From assembly GCA_033856025.1 (NCBI GenBank), contig JAWVFQ010000031.1:1-64000 (forward strand): a DNA stretch of 64,000 bases. Reading direction: 5' to 3'. The position numbers and the translations under genes were made by a program. Source of the DNA: AC-38 sp033856025. Its GTDB lineage: Bacteria; Actinomycetota; Thermoleophilia; Solirubrobacterales; Solirubrobacteraceae. The notes under the pieces were generated by a model, which was not told where the DNA came from, did not search any database, and saw nothing but the letters and a program-made list of their open reading frames with translations. Below are positions 33,574 through 42,896 of this stretch, one piece after another (within the stretch, counting starts at the first letter, position 1; every line of letters starts with the position of its first letter).

Positions 33574-36500
33574 ATGACGCCACCCTCCCTCCGCCGGGCC
33601 CCGCTCTGGCTCGGCGTCCTCGTCGCCCTGGCGATCCCCGCCAGCGCCGCCGGCGACTCGACGCTCGCCGGGCAGTGGCACATGAACGAGGTCTCGTCCG
33701 GCGGTCTCACGCCGGACAGCTCGGGCAACGACAACCACGCCTTCACCAACCATCCCATCCTGGAGGACGGGAAGTTCGGGAAGACGCTGAACACCGACAA
33801 CTCCGTGATCCGCGTGCCCGGACCCGCCGCGGCGCTGGAGGCCCCGCACGTCACCGTCCTGGCCTGGGTCAAGAGCCCGACCGTGCCGAGCCCGTTCAGC
33901 TACGTGCTCGGCAAGGGCGCCGACGCCTGCACCGGCGCCTCCTACGCCATGTACACCGGGACGTCCGGCGACGGGGACGGTCGCCTGCGCTTCTACGTCG
34001 ACGACGGGCCCGGGTTCACGCGCTCGCCGGCGGCCCCGGCGTCGATCTGGGACGGCCAGTGGCACGCCGTGGCGGGCACCTTCGACGGGACGACGGTGCG
34101 CCTCTACGTCGACGGAGCGCAGGTCGGCGGCGGCACGCCGTCCTCCGGAGCGGCCGTCGACTACGGGGCGTCCAACCACGACTTCCACATCGCGTCCTAC
34201 TCGAACGAGACGAACGGGAGCTGTCCCTTCCAGACCTACTGGACCCGTGGGGTGGACGAGGTGCGCGTCTACAACGGCGCGCTGACGCCCGCGGAGATCC
34301 AGACCGTGTCGACCGGAGCGGCGCTCCCGCCGCCGGGCAGTCCTCCGGGCCCGCCCGGCCCTCCGGAGAGCGGCGATCCCCCGGGCAACGTGCAGCGGCC
34401 CAAGATCGTGGCTGACCCGTCCGCCCCCGGAACCTATCGCTGCGAGACCGGCCAGTGGACGAGGCTCGCGGCGCCCCCGGTGTTCCGCTTCTCGTGGGCC
34501 AACACCACGTTCGGGCACGCCGCCTCCGGCGCGCAGACCTTCCATCCGGCGCCGACCGACTACGGCGCGCTGTTCGTCTGCGCCGTGAGCACGAGCAACG
34601 CGTTCGGGACGGGAGTCGCGCTCAGCGACAGCGTCTTCTTCACCTCGGCCGGGCTCAACACGCTCCCGCCGGCGTACGGGAACGTCCGCATCCGCGGGAT
34701 CGACGTCTTCCAGGTCGTGCAGCCCAACTCGGCGGCGGCCCAGTTCGGGTTCCCGGCCGGCGCGTTCCCCTCGATCCCGGGCGGTGGCACGCCGACGAGC
34801 TACCGCCCCGCGGCGGCCGGCGGGCTGACCTCGCCGCTGCCTCAGCAGGCCACCTACCAGGGGGTGACCCTCGACTCGCTCAAGCCGACCACGGCGACCG
34901 TGTACGTCGACGTCGCCGGCGCCCCGCCCACCGATCCCAACGTGCCGCTGGAGCTGACGCTCGTGGCCAAGCGCCACGGCGGCTACGTCGGAGAGCTGAC
35001 GCGGCAGATCAGCAACCTGTCCGCGAGCTCCACGCCCGTGGTCACCCAGGCCGAGCGCAACAACAAGAGCTTCGGCTTCCAGTTCGAGCTGCCGGCCAAC
35101 TGGACGCGCAGCGACTTCACCCTCGAGGCCCACGTGACGTTCCCGCCCGCCACGCTCGGGGAGGCCTACGGCCGGCGCGAGTGCGACAACCGCTGCGTCG
35201 CCGACAACGACTTCAAGCTCGACGCCGTGCGAGTGGCCGAGCTGCCCCAGCTCCTGGTCGAGTCGGTGCAGCTCCTGCAGGGCTCGCAGACGAGCCTGGG
35301 GGCGCCCGGGGACGTCGCCGCGGCGGCGCGCGCGCTGTTCCCGGGCGGGGACCGGATGACCGTCTACCCGTACCGCCAGACCCTCGACATCACGACCGAG
35401 GTCGGGCTCACCGCCACAGCCGTCACCGGGACCAGCAACTTCACCTGCAACAAGCTGACCTACTCGCCGCCGATCACGACCGTGGCGCTGGCGACCCGCC
35501 TGTGCCGGATGGCCGGGATCGCCACGCGGCTGCGCGGCTGGGAGGCGGCCAACCCCGCGCGGGAGATCACCTTCCTCCCCCTGACGAACCTCCCGTTCCG
35601 GATCACCGAGCGCTACGACATCCTGTTCGCCGTCCACAACTACAGCCTGCCTAGCGGCAATCCCGAGCCGGGCTGGCAGAACGACGGCGACATCACCGGC
35701 GTCACCGCCACCTCCCCGGTGACCGGCGGGCCGTTCGTGGCCATCACCTCCAGGACCCGGCCGGTGACCGCCGCGGCCCACGAGTTCGGCCACGCGCTCT
35801 CGGCGCCGCACGCCGACATCGCCGGCGGCTGCGGGGGCAACCAGAACGGCCAGGTCGGCGAGCCGTGGCCGACGGACAACACGGGGCGCCTCCAGGGCAC
35901 GAAGTTCTTCGACGGCACCCCGACGGTCGACGGCGTCGGCGCCACGCTGTTCGACCTCATGTCCTACTGCGCGGACCTCGCGGACACCTCGCTCGCCAGC
36001 CCCGGCGACGCCTGGATCTCGCCGTTCAACTGGAACCGGTTCTTCGCCCGGCTGCGCAGCTTCGGCGGGCGCGTGGGGTTCGGTCCGCGGCCGCGGACGA
36101 TCTCCGCCGTCGGCGCGCGGGCGGCGAGCCCGCGAGCCACGTCGACCGGGCTGGCGCTCGCCTACGGGGCGGTCGGGACCGAGGGCGGGCGCATCGAGCG
36201 GATCGTCCCGCCCGATCGCGCGCTCGCCGTGCCCGCGTCCGACCCCGCGTCGGCGGTGCACCTGCGCTCGCTCGACGCGGCCGGGCGCGTGCTGCTCGAC
36301 GCCGGGGTGAGCGTGTCGCCGCTGACCGACGTCCCGGCAGCCGCCGGGGGGACCTTCACGGGACCGGTGGCCGCCCGGGCCGCGGTCGTGGAGCTCGTCC
36401 GCGACGGAGCCGTCGTCGACCGCCGGGCCCGCAGCCGCGCGCCGCGCGTGCGCCTGAGCACCCCGACGGCCCGGACCCGCGTCGGAGGCGGCCGCGCCAG

Positions 36501-37272
36501 CGCGTTGGTCGTGCGCTGGTCGGCCTCCGACCCCGATGGGGACCCGCTGTCGGCGACCGTCGAGTACTCGTCCGACGACGGGCGCAACTGGCGGACCCTC
36601 TTCGACGGGACCGACCGCGGCTCGGCCCGGCTCCCCGGCCGCTACCTGGAGGGCAGCCGGCAGGCGCGGGTCCGCCTGCGCGTCAGCGACGGGTTCGCCG
36701 AGGGGAGTGCCACGTCGGCCCGGTTCCGCGCCGACGGCACGCCTCCGACGGCGCGCATCCTCAGCCCCCGGAGCGGCGACCGGATCGTCGCCGGCGACGT
36801 GGTCGCGCTCGCCGCCACGGCGTTCGACGACCGCCACGTCGCCCTGGGCGGGAGCGCGCTCACCTGGTTCGCCGGCCGCCGGCGGCTTGGCACCGGAAAT
36901 GCCCTCGGGGTGCGCCTGCACCCCGGTCGGGTCACCCTGCGCCTGGCGGCGCGCGACCGCACCGGGCGCCGCGTCGTGCGCAGCCTGGCGGTCCGCGTCG
37001 AGGCGCGCCGCCAGCGGCTCGTCACCTTCGCCTTCCCGCGGGTGGTCCGGGCGGGCGCCCGCACCGTGACCGGACGCATCGCCACCGCCGCCGCGGCGAC
37101 GTTCGCGGCGGCCGGGCGGCGCTACGCCGTCGGCCCGCGCGCGCGGCGCGTCGTGCTGGCGCTGCCGCGGCGGCCCCGGGCCGGCCTGCTGCGCGTCGCG
37201 TTCACGCTGACACCGCGGGCGCGCGACGTGGCGGGACGGGTCCGGGGCATCATCGAAGTCGTGCGACCCTGA
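33574..37272 (+). CDS. Large secreted protein: LamG lectin-like domain and metzincin-type metalloprotease
   Basis: The 1232-residue product has a signal peptide (LWLGVLVALAIPASAAG). A LamG/concanavalin-like domain follows at about 28-245, with DGQWHAVAGTFDGTTVRLYVDG, then a Pro-rich linker and an Ig-like domain to about 365. The centre has a zinc-protease site H736-E-F-G-H740-x5-H746 and a Met-turn LMSY (Met796), as in metzincins, although the usual Gly before the third His is Ser. The rest is repeated Ig-like beta domains, one with RVGGGRASALVVRWSASDPD, ending in an Arg/Ala-rich module. It is probably an exported protease acting on surface or environmental polymers. Confidence 0.82.
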   Translation: MTPPSLRRAPLWLGVLVALAIPASAAGDSTLAGQWHMNEVSSGGLTPDSSGNDNHAFTNHPILEDGKFGKTLNTDNSVIRVPGPAAALEAPHVTVLAWVKSPTVPSPFSYVLGKGADACTGASYAMYTGTSGDGDGRLRFYVDDGPGFTRSPAAPASIWDGQWHAVAGTFDGTTVRLYVDGAQVGGGTPSSGAAVDYGASNHDFHIASYSNETNGSCPFQTYWTRGVDEVRVYNGALTPAEIQTVSTGAALPPPGSPPGPPGPPESGDPPGNVQRPKIVADPSAPGTYRCETGQWTRLAAPPVFRFSWANTTFGHAASGAQTFHPAPTDYGALFVCAVSTSNAFGTGVALSDSVFFTSAGLNTLPPAYGNVRIRGIDVFQVVQPNSAAAQFGFPAGAFPSIPGGGTPTSYRPAAAGGLTSPLPQQATYQGVTLDSLKPTTATVYVDVAGAPPTDPNVPLELTLVAKRHGGYVGELTRQISNLSASSTPVVTQAERNNKSFGFQFELPANWTRSDFTLEAHVTFPPATLGEAYGRRECDNRCVADNDFKLDAVRVAELPQLLVESVQLLQGSQTSLGAPGDVAAAARALFPGGDRMTVYPYRQTLDITTEVGLTATAVTGTSNFTCNKLTYSPPITTVALATRLCRMAGIATRLRGWEAANPAREITFLPLTNLPFRITERYDILFAVHNYSLPSGNPEPGWQNDGDITGVTATSPVTGGPFVAITSRTRPVTAAAHEFGHALSAPHADIAGGCGGNQNGQVGEPWPTDNTGRLQGTKFFDGTPTVDGVGATLFDLMSYCADLADTSLASPGDAWISPFNWNRFFARLRSFGGRVGFGPRPRTISAVGARAASPRATSTGLALAYGAVGTEGGRIERIVPPDRALAVPASDPASAVHLRSLDAAGRVLLDAGVSVSPLTDVPAAAGGTFTGPVAARAAVVELVRDGAVVDRRARSRAPRVRLSTPTARTRVGGGRASALVVRWSASDPDGDPLSATVEYSSDDGRNWRTLFDGTDRGSARLPGRYLEGSRQARVRLRVSDGFAEGSATSARFRADGTPPTARILSPRSGDRIVAGDVVALAATAFDDRHVALGGSALTWFAGRRRLGTGNALGVRLHPGRVTLRLAARDRTGRRVVRSLAVRVEARRQRLVTFAFPRVVRAGARTVTGRIATAAAATFAAAGRRYAVGPRARRVVLALPRRPRAGLLRVAFTLTPRARDVAGRVRGIIEVVRP

Positions 37273-37276
37273 CGGC

Positions 37277-39955
37277 CTAGCCGGTGAAGCGCGGAGCGCC
37301 GGAGCGGCCGGGGACCGCCCGCACCGCCGCCCGGCCCGTCAGCAGCCCCGGCCGCGCGGCGCTCACCGTGAAGCGCCCCACGCGCGGGAAGCGCACGAGC
37401 AGCGACGCCCGGCCGGCGCGGTTGGTCCGGGTGCTGCGCCCGGCCGCCCGGACCATCGCGCCCGGCACCGCGCGCAGCGCCCGGCCGCGGCCGACGACCG
37501 CGCGGACCCGCAGGCGGACCACGCGACCCGCCGTCACGCGCGCCGGCGCCGCGAGCAGCCGGATCCGCGCCCGCCGCGCCGCCGTGGCCGCGGCCGTGTT
37601 GCACGACCCGCGCCGGGAGTCCGCGGGGAATGGCAGGTCGGCGATCACCGCCGTCTCCAGGTAGTCGTTCTCCAGCGCACCGTTGCCGTCCGGGCCCAGG
37701 GCGTCCGCCATGCGCTGGAGCTCGGGCCGCGGCCCGTCCGGGAGCACCCACGGCGCCAGCCCCAGGAACTCCGTCTTGGGTCCGGCGAACGGCCGCACGG
37801 CCAGCGATTCGTCGCCGATCGTGAACCGCTCGGGGTCGGTCCCGGCCAGGAACCGGCTCGAGCCGATGTAGCTGCACGCCGGCCCGGTGCGCAGCCCGCG
37901 CTGGGTGATCGCCGTCTGCCCGTCGAACGGCAGGTCGGCCAGGTTGCCCACCATGTGGGCGGTCACGTTGTAGGAGAAGCGGACCTTCGGCTCGGTCACC
38001 GCGCGCCACGTGGAGGTCATCCAGCTCATCGTCTGCCAGGCGCCGTTGTCCCCGGCCGAGTAGGCCGCCCAGGGCCCGGGGTTGGCCTCGTCCTGCATCA
38101 CCAGGTTGGCGCCGAGCCTGTCCAGGCAGCGCATGTAGAAGCGCGCCACGTCGCCGCACGGATCGGCGCCGGCGGGCAGCGCGCCGTAGACGAAGGCCGG
38201 GAGGCTCGTGGCGAAGGCGATCCGCGCCTGGGTCCCCGGCAGCGCGTAGGGCTCGACGTTCTCCACGGCATCCGGGCCCGAGCGGGGGCCGGGCGCGATG
38301 TTGATCTGCTCCTCGATCGGCGTCACCGGCACCTTGCGGTTGCGCGCGACGACGTTGAGCAGGGGACGCGGGCCGAAGCGGCGCACGTCGCGCGGCCCCC
38401 ACATGAGGACCTCGTTGTGGACCTCCGGCGCGGTGGCCACGAAGACCGAGGCAGGTGTGCCGGGGAGGTCGGGATCGGAGAAGGCGGCGATGTCGCCCGG
38501 GTCGGTGGACTCCCGGAACGGCGCGTGGTCGCCGGAGCCCAGGACGTAGATCCCGTACCGGTGCGCCATGTCGCTGAACACCTGCATCCATCCGCGCGCG
38601 AACGTGTCTGTCGCGGCGACGAAGGCGCCGCTCACCGGGTTCAGCGTGGGGAAGCGCGCCTGGTACGCCGTGGTCTCGCGTCCGTACGTGGTCTTGATCG
38701 TGGCCAGCGCGGCCAGCGCGCCGCATGGCGCGCCCTGCGACGCGCAGCCTGGCGCGTCGCGGCCGGCGAAGAGGTCGCGCGCCGGCTGGCCGCGCGAGCC
38801 GGTGGCGATGGTCATCAGGCCGACGTCCTCGTTGAAGGCGACCACGTTGGGCCGGCCGCGCGCCAGGTGGGGCACCACGTACTCACGCAGCATGCACTCG
38901 ATCTTCGTCCGGAAGGCCGCGTAGGTGCGGACGTTTCGCACGTCCTGCTTGAGCTGCATGGCGAAGACCCGCGGGGCGCCGGGCCTGGGGTCGAAGGTTC
39001 GGACCGGCGCCAGCGAGCGCCGTGCCCGCGTCCCGTCGCAGGCCGCGCCGTCGGGCGCGGCCGGGATGGCCGGGACAGGCGGTGCCGCCTGCTCCAGCAC
39101 GGCCGCGGAGTGGACCGGGTCGTCGGAGATGACCTCGTCCACCCCGGCCGCCGCCGCGTCGCGCAGATCCGCGTCGCGGTCCACCGTGTAGGGCACGACG
39201 CGCAGTCCGAGCGCGTGGGCGTGCGCGACGAAGGCGGGATCGACCGGCCACGCCGGCGAGACCCACTCGTACCCGCGCGACTTGGCGAAGTCCGGTCCGC
39301 CGGAGTTCGCCTGGGCCAGCGTGAGCAGCGACGTCTCGAACCCGCGCGACTCGGCCACGTCGAGGTTCGTGGGCAGGAAGCTCTGGATCAGCGTGTGCGC
39401 GCGGGGCATCCCGGACGCGTCGACGGCGTCCAGGATCGTGGTCGCGTAGGCGGGGACGGGCGCCGGGTCGAAGTCGTTGTCGGTGGGGAGGTTCTTGATC
39501 TCCAGGTTGATCCGCGCCTTGGCGTCGCGGGCCAGCGCCAGGACCTCGGCCAGCGTGGGCACGGGCACGCCGGCGCCGGGCGCCGTGGGCAGCCCCGTCG
39601 CGTTTCCCGGCGAGCCCAGGACGTCCACCCGGCACTGGGCCGCGATCTCGGCGGCCGTCCGGGCGGAGATCGGGCCGGTGCAGTTGGTGGTGCGATCCAG
39701 CGTGTCGTCGTGGATGACCACCGGCACGCGGTCCTTGGTCAGCTTGACGTCGAGCTCGAGCACGAAGCCCTCGTCGGCGGCGTGGCGGAAGGCGGGCAGC
39801 GTGTTCTCGGGGTAGGCGGGGACGCCGCCGGCGTAGGACCCTCCGCGGTGGCCGTGGACGACGACCGGCGTGGCGGCGGGCGCGGCGGCCACCGGGGCGG
39901 CCGCCGCCAGCGCCGGCGCCAGGGCCAGCGCGGCGAGCCGGGCGGCGGGGCTCAC
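37277..39955 (-). CDS. Secreted glycerophosphodiester phosphodiesterase fused to a nitrilase-like region and C-terminal beta domain
   Basis: The 892-residue protein starts at GTG 39955 with a signal peptide. Residues about 30-290 are a GDPD TIM barrel: VHGHRGG (His34, His36), YPENT (Glu50), LELDVKLTKD (Glu67, Asp69) and IHDD (His82) are the catalytic and metal residues. Residues about 320-770 form a second domain with VVAFNEDVGL, VTPIEEQINIAPG and LVMQDEANPG, in the order of a carbon-nitrogen hydrolase fold, though the catalytic Cys is not obvious. The last 90 residues are an Arg/Ala-rich beta-sandwich. It should cleave exported glycerophosphodiesters. It overlaps the upstream flavoprotein stop by GTGA. 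Confidence 0.82.
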   Translation of the reverse strand: MSPAARLAALALAPALAAAAPVAAAPAATPVVVHGHRGGSYAGGVPAYPENTLPAFRHAADEGFVLELDVKLTKDRVPVVIHDDTLDRTTNCTGPISARTAAEIAAQCRVDVLGSPGNATGLPTAPGAGVPVPTLAEVLALARDAKARINLEIKNLPTDNDFDPAPVPAYATTILDAVDASGMPRAHTLIQSFLPTNLDVAESRGFETSLLTLAQANSGGPDFAKSRGYEWVSPAWPVDPAFVAHAHALGLRVVPYTVDRDADLRDAAAAGVDEVISDDPVHSAAVLEQAAPPVPAIPAAPDGAACDGTRARRSLAPVRTFDPRPGAPRVFAMQLKQDVRNVRTYAAFRTKIECMLREYVVPHLARGRPNVVAFNEDVGLMTIATGSRGQPARDLFAGRDAPGCASQGAPCGALAALATIKTTYGRETTAYQARFPTLNPVSGAFVAATDTFARGWMQVFSDMAHRYGIYVLGSGDHAPFRESTDPGDIAAFSDPDLPGTPASVFVATAPEVHNEVLMWGPRDVRRFGPRPLLNVVARNRKVPVTPIEEQINIAPGPRSGPDAVENVEPYALPGTQARIAFATSLPAFVYGALPAGADPCGDVARFYMRCLDRLGANLVMQDEANPGPWAAYSAGDNGAWQTMSWMTSTWRAVTEPKVRFSYNVTAHMVGNLADLPFDGQTAITQRGLRTGPACSYIGSSRFLAGTDPERFTIGDESLAVRPFAGPKTEFLGLAPWVLPDGPRPELQRMADALGPDGNGALENDYLETAVIADLPFPADSRRGSCNTAAATAARRARIRLLAAPARVTAGRVVRLRVRAVVGRGRALRAVPGAMVRAAGRSTRTNRAGRASLLVRFPRVGRFTVSAARPGLLTGRAAVRAVPGRSGAPRFTG

Positions 39956-41517
39956 CGGCGCCGGCGGGTGTGCTCGTGGCGCGTGAGGCGCCGGTCGGAG
40001 CGCCGGCGGGCGGGATGGGAGGTCGAGGGCGACCCGCCGGGCAGCAGCGCGAGCACCTCGCGGGCGGCGCGCTCGCCGGAGCGCACGGCGCCCTCCATGT
40101 AGCCCGCCCAGATCGTCGACGTCTCCGTCCCCGCCCAGTGGATGCGGTCGACCGGCCGGCGCAGGTGCGGGCCGTAGTCGAGCAGGACGCCGGGCGGCGT
40201 CGAGCCGCCGTAGCAGCCGCGGGTCCACACCTCGCCGGACCAGTCGCGCTCGACGTAGTCGCGCACCTGGCGCGCCTGGGGCCCGAAGTACGCGGCGAAG
40301 CTCTCGATCGCGGCGGCCCGGCGCTCGGCGGCCGAGCGCTGGCTCCACTGCCGGGCCAGCTCGCCCTCGATGAAGCCGAGCAGGACGCCGGGCGAGCCGT
40401 CGGGCGGGGAGTTGTCGAAGGTGATCCGCACCGGGTCCGCGTCCCCGACCGCCTGTCCGGTCAGGCCGTCGGCGCGCCAGAACGGCGTGTCGTAGAGGAC
40501 CTGGACCTTGATGACGCTGCCGTTGGGGAAGCGCTGCGTGAGCTGGTCGCGCATGCCGGGCAGCGGCGGGTCGTAGGCGATGCGCGCGGTGAGCGGCGGA
40601 GCCATGGCCACGATCGCGCGGTGGGCCACCACGTCGATCCCGTCGGCGTGGACGGTGACGGTGCCGCCGCGCTGCTCGATGCGCCGCACCGGGGCGCCCA
40701 GGACCACGCGCGAGCCGAGCTTGGACGCGATGGCCCGAGCCACGGTCTGGGCGCCGCCGACGAACCGCGACTCCTGGGCGCCGCCGCCGGTGTTGAGCAG
40801 GCGATTGAAGTCGCCGGGCGTGTCCTCGTTCCCGGCGGCGCCGATGTAGAACAGGACGTAGAGGAGCGAGATGTCGCGCGGCTCCTGGGCGAACACGGCC
40901 TCGATGCCCACGTCGAGCAGGAAGCGCCCGCCCTCGCTGGCGGCGTTGGCGTTCTTGAAGGCCTCGAAGTTCTGGCTGTCCCACTCGCGGGCCTGGGCGG
41001 CGGTCCACGGAGCGTCGCGCGGCACCTTCTGGGCCATGTCGTTGAGGTTGACGATCGCCGCCCCGGCCTCGGCGGCGCCGGGCGCCTCGGGCGGGATCGG
41101 CCCGAGGGGCCCGCTCGTCGCATAGCGCTGGCGCAGTCCGGCCCGGAGGTAGACGTTGTCGCCGTCGTTGTAGGTCTTGAACGTCCCGACGCCGTACTCG
41201 CGGGCGAGCGCGGCCATCCGGTCCTGCGTGGGCCCGATCCACTGGCCGCCGACGTCGTAGACCACATCGCCGGGACCCGGGATGGACTGGATCCGCCCGC
41301 CCACGCGCTCGCGCGCCTCCAGCAGGGCGACCGAGCGCCCGGCCCCCACGACCGCCCGCGCCGCGGCGAGCCCGGCGTACCCGCCGCCCACCACGACGAC
41401 GTCGACCACGCGCCGCTTCGTCCCCGTCGCCGCCCGCGCCGCCCCAGGCGCCGCCACGGTCGCCGCCCCCGCCGCCGCGCCCCCGATCAACCGTCTCCGA
41501 GTGAACCCACGCCCCAC
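39952..41517 (-). CDS. Tat-exported flavin monoamine oxidase
   Basis: This 521-residue protein has a Tat signal with RRRLIGG followed by Ala-rich hydrophobic residues and a cleavage region near GAARA. The dinucleotide motif VVVVGGGYAGLAAARAV follows, then ARERVGGRI, and a C-terminal WAGTETSTIWAGYMEGAVRSGERAA that contacts FAD, all typical of flavin-containing amine oxidases. It should oxidise amines with O2 outside the membrane after folding with FAD inside. The GTG start at 41517 has CATACT seven bases upstream. It is cotranscribed with the GDPD gene through a four-base overlap. Confidence 0.9.
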   Translation of the reverse strand: MGRGFTRRRLIGGAAAGAATVAAPGAARAATGTKRRVVDVVVVGGGYAGLAAARAVVGAGRSVALLEARERVGGRIQSIPGPGDVVYDVGGQWIGPTQDRMAALAREYGVGTFKTYNDGDNVYLRAGLRQRYATSGPLGPIPPEAPGAAEAGAAIVNLNDMAQKVPRDAPWTAAQAREWDSQNFEAFKNANAASEGGRFLLDVGIEAVFAQEPRDISLLYVLFYIGAAGNEDTPGDFNRLLNTGGGAQESRFVGGAQTVARAIASKLGSRVVLGAPVRRIEQRGGTVTVHADGIDVVAHRAIVAMAPPLTARIAYDPPLPGMRDQLTQRFPNGSVIKVQVLYDTPFWRADGLTGQAVGDADPVRITFDNSPPDGSPGVLLGFIEGELARQWSQRSAAERRAAAIESFAAYFGPQARQVRDYVERDWSGEVWTRGCYGGSTPPGVLLDYGPHLRRPVDRIHWAGTETSTIWAGYMEGAVRSGERAAREVLALLPGGSPSTSHPARRRSDRRLTRHEHTRRRR

Positions 41518-41524
41518 GGCGCGC

Positions 41525-41530
41525 AGTATG
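41525..41530 (-). promoter_or_regulatory. Candidate -10-like box of the amine oxidase/GDPD operon
   Basis: Read on the minus strand this is CATACT, 7 bases before the GTG at 41517. It departs from TANNNT in the first base. Confidence 0.35.
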
Positions 41531-41569
41531 CCGCGCCCACGGCGCGCGGGGCGCAGCTAGCGCGAAGGG

Positions 41570-41812
41570 CTAGGTCAGGTGCCAGCGGCCGTTGCGGTCG
41601 CGCTTGTTGCAGCGGTAGCCGTAGCGGACGTACTGGTAGGCGACGCCGTGCTTGCAGAACTGCCCGCGAGCGATGCACTTGTGGTGCCCGGCGATGACGG
41701 CGCTGGTGCAGGCGGCCGAGGCCTGCGGCGAGGCTGTGGCCTCGGTGGCGACGACCGGCGCGGCGCCGGCCAGAGAGAGTGCCGAGATCCACGCGATGTG
41801 GCGAGAACGCAT
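41570..41812 (-). CDS. Small secreted Cys-containing protein (80 aa)
   Basis: A signal peptide (about 1-28) is followed by a mature part of about 50 basic residues with four Cys in CTSAVIAGHHKCIARGQFCK and RCNKRDRNGRWHL. The four Cys probably form two disulfides. Similar short proteins with the HHKCIARGQFCK pattern occur in Actinobacteria, but I know no function. The ATG at 41812 has AGGAGG five bases upstream, so translation should be strong. Confidence 0.8.
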   Translation of the reverse strand: MRSRHIAWISALSLAGAAPVVATEATASPQASAACTSAVIAGHHKCIARGQFCKHGVAYQYVRYGYRCNKRDRNGRWHLT

Positions 41813-41919
41813 CCGTTCCTCCTGAGAATGGTGAAGGTCGGCTGCACGCTACGGGGAGTGTGCGCGCAGCGCACCGGGGTCACCACCCCAGGGTTTCGGC
41901 GCGTTGAAGGCGGGCGCGG

Positions 41920-42192
41920 CTAGCGCGCGGCCGGGCGGGCGTCGTCGCGCCCGGCGATCTGGCGGTAGGCGAAGAGCAGGATCATCGTGCCGATGATGGC
42001 TCCGATGAGACCGCCCAGGTCGAACGCGTCGTTGTCGCCGATGCCCAGCAGCTTGGTGAAGACGAGGTAGCCGACGAGGGCACCGCCCAGGCCGAGCAGG
42101 ATGGTGGCGAAGAAGCCGCCCGGATCGCGGCCCGGCATCAGGGCCTTGCCGACGAAGCCGGCCACCAGGCCGAGGATCAACGCACCGATCAT
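41920..42192 (-). CDS. GlsB/YeaQ/YmgE-family small membrane protein
   Basis: The 90-residue protein has three hydrophobic helices with the family pattern: ALILGLVAGFVGKALMPGRDPGGF, ATILLGLGGALVGYLVF and LGGLIGAIIGTMILLFAYR. These are transglycosylase-associated (stress-related) small membrane proteins of uncertain role. The ATG at 42192 gives the standard N-terminus; the upstream extension (MTAGEKSWF...) is probably not translated. The ribosome site is weak (AAGAGA). Confidence 0.88.
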   Translation of the reverse strand: MIGALILGLVAGFVGKALMPGRDPGGFFATILLGLGGALVGYLVFTKLLGIGDNDAFDLGGLIGAIIGTMILLFAYRQIAGRDDARPAAR

Positions 42193-42258
42193 GATGTGTC
42201 TCTTACCCGCGACGCGGGCGGCAAACCAAGACTTCTCCCCCGCGGTCATTCACGCGGT

Positions 42259-42264
42259 TAGGCT
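42259..42264 (+). promoter_or_regulatory. Candidate -10 box of the lipoprotein gene
   Basis: TAGGCT lies 27 bases before the TTG at 42292, leaving a leader of about 20 bases that contains GAGGAGA as ribosome site. Confidence 0.35.
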
Positions 42265-42291
42265 GATGCACCCCGAATCGAGGAGACAGAA

Positions 42292-42825
42292 TTGCGAAAC
42301 GTCCGTCATGCCCTCCTGCCCGCCGTGGCGCTCGTCGCGCTGATCGTCGGCGGCTGCGGGAGCGACAACAAGGACAAGAAGGGCCAGGCATCCACGCCCG
42401 CCCCGGCCTCCACCGCCCAGACCACCGCGCAGGGCGACATCGGCGCGTCGCTCGTCACGGCGCAGCAGTCGTCGGGCTTCCGCTATCGCGGGAACCAGAT
42501 CGCCCGCCGCGCGCGCGCGTTCCGGGCGCAGGCCGCCGGTGGTGGCCCGTCGACGTACTGCAGCCCGACCGGCGACTACTGCGTCGGCGTGGGCAAGCGC
42601 GGCACGACGGCGCTGCTGTCGATCGCCTCGCTCGCCTTCAAGGGCACCTATCGGCTCTGCCTCGCCGGTCCCGGCGGGCACGGCTGCAAGGCGTTCCCGC
42701 TGCGCCGCCAGGGCCAGATGTACGTCTCGACGGTCGCGTTCACCCCGCCGGCGCGCGGACGCTGGACGGCGAGCTGGTTCTACGGCTCCACCAAGCTGGG
42801 CAAGAGCCTGGGCTTCACCGCCTAG
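42292..42825 (+). CDS. Lipoprotein (177 aa)
   Basis: A signal peptide ends in the lipobox IVGGC, followed by a charged Ser/Thr/Pro spacer. The mature domain, about 60-177, has two Cys pairs (STYCSPTGDYC and RLCLAGPGGHGC) and ends with strand-rich GRWTASWFYGSTKLGKSLGF, an Ig-like look. Related lipoproteins recur in Solirubrobacterales-like genomes, but no function is known. The start is TTG 42292 with GAGGAGA six bases upstream. Confidence 0.8.
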   Translation: MRNVRHALLPAVALVALIVGGCGSDNKDKKGQASTPAPASTAQTTAQGDIGASLVTAQQSSGFRYRGNQIARRARAFRAQAAGGGPSTYCSPTGDYCVGVGKRGTTALLSIASLAFKGTYRLCLAGPGGHGCKAFPLRRQGQMYVSTVAFTPPARGRWTASWFYGSTKLGKSLGFTA

Positions 42826-42850
42826 GCCTGTCCCATCGCGCAGCCAAGCT

Positions 42851-42878
42851 GACCCTCGCGGCGCTCGCCGCGGGGGTC
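42851..42878. terminator. Hairpin between convergent genes, probable bidirectional terminator
   Basis: An 11-pair stem (GACCCTCGCGG with CCGCGGGGGTC, one G-U pair) closes a six-base loop in the 71-base gap between the lipoprotein stop and the PI-PLC-like stop. There is no T-run, usual for high-GC Actinobacteria. Confidence 0.5.
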
Positions 42879-42896
42879 GGCGCGGCTCCCGGCCGG

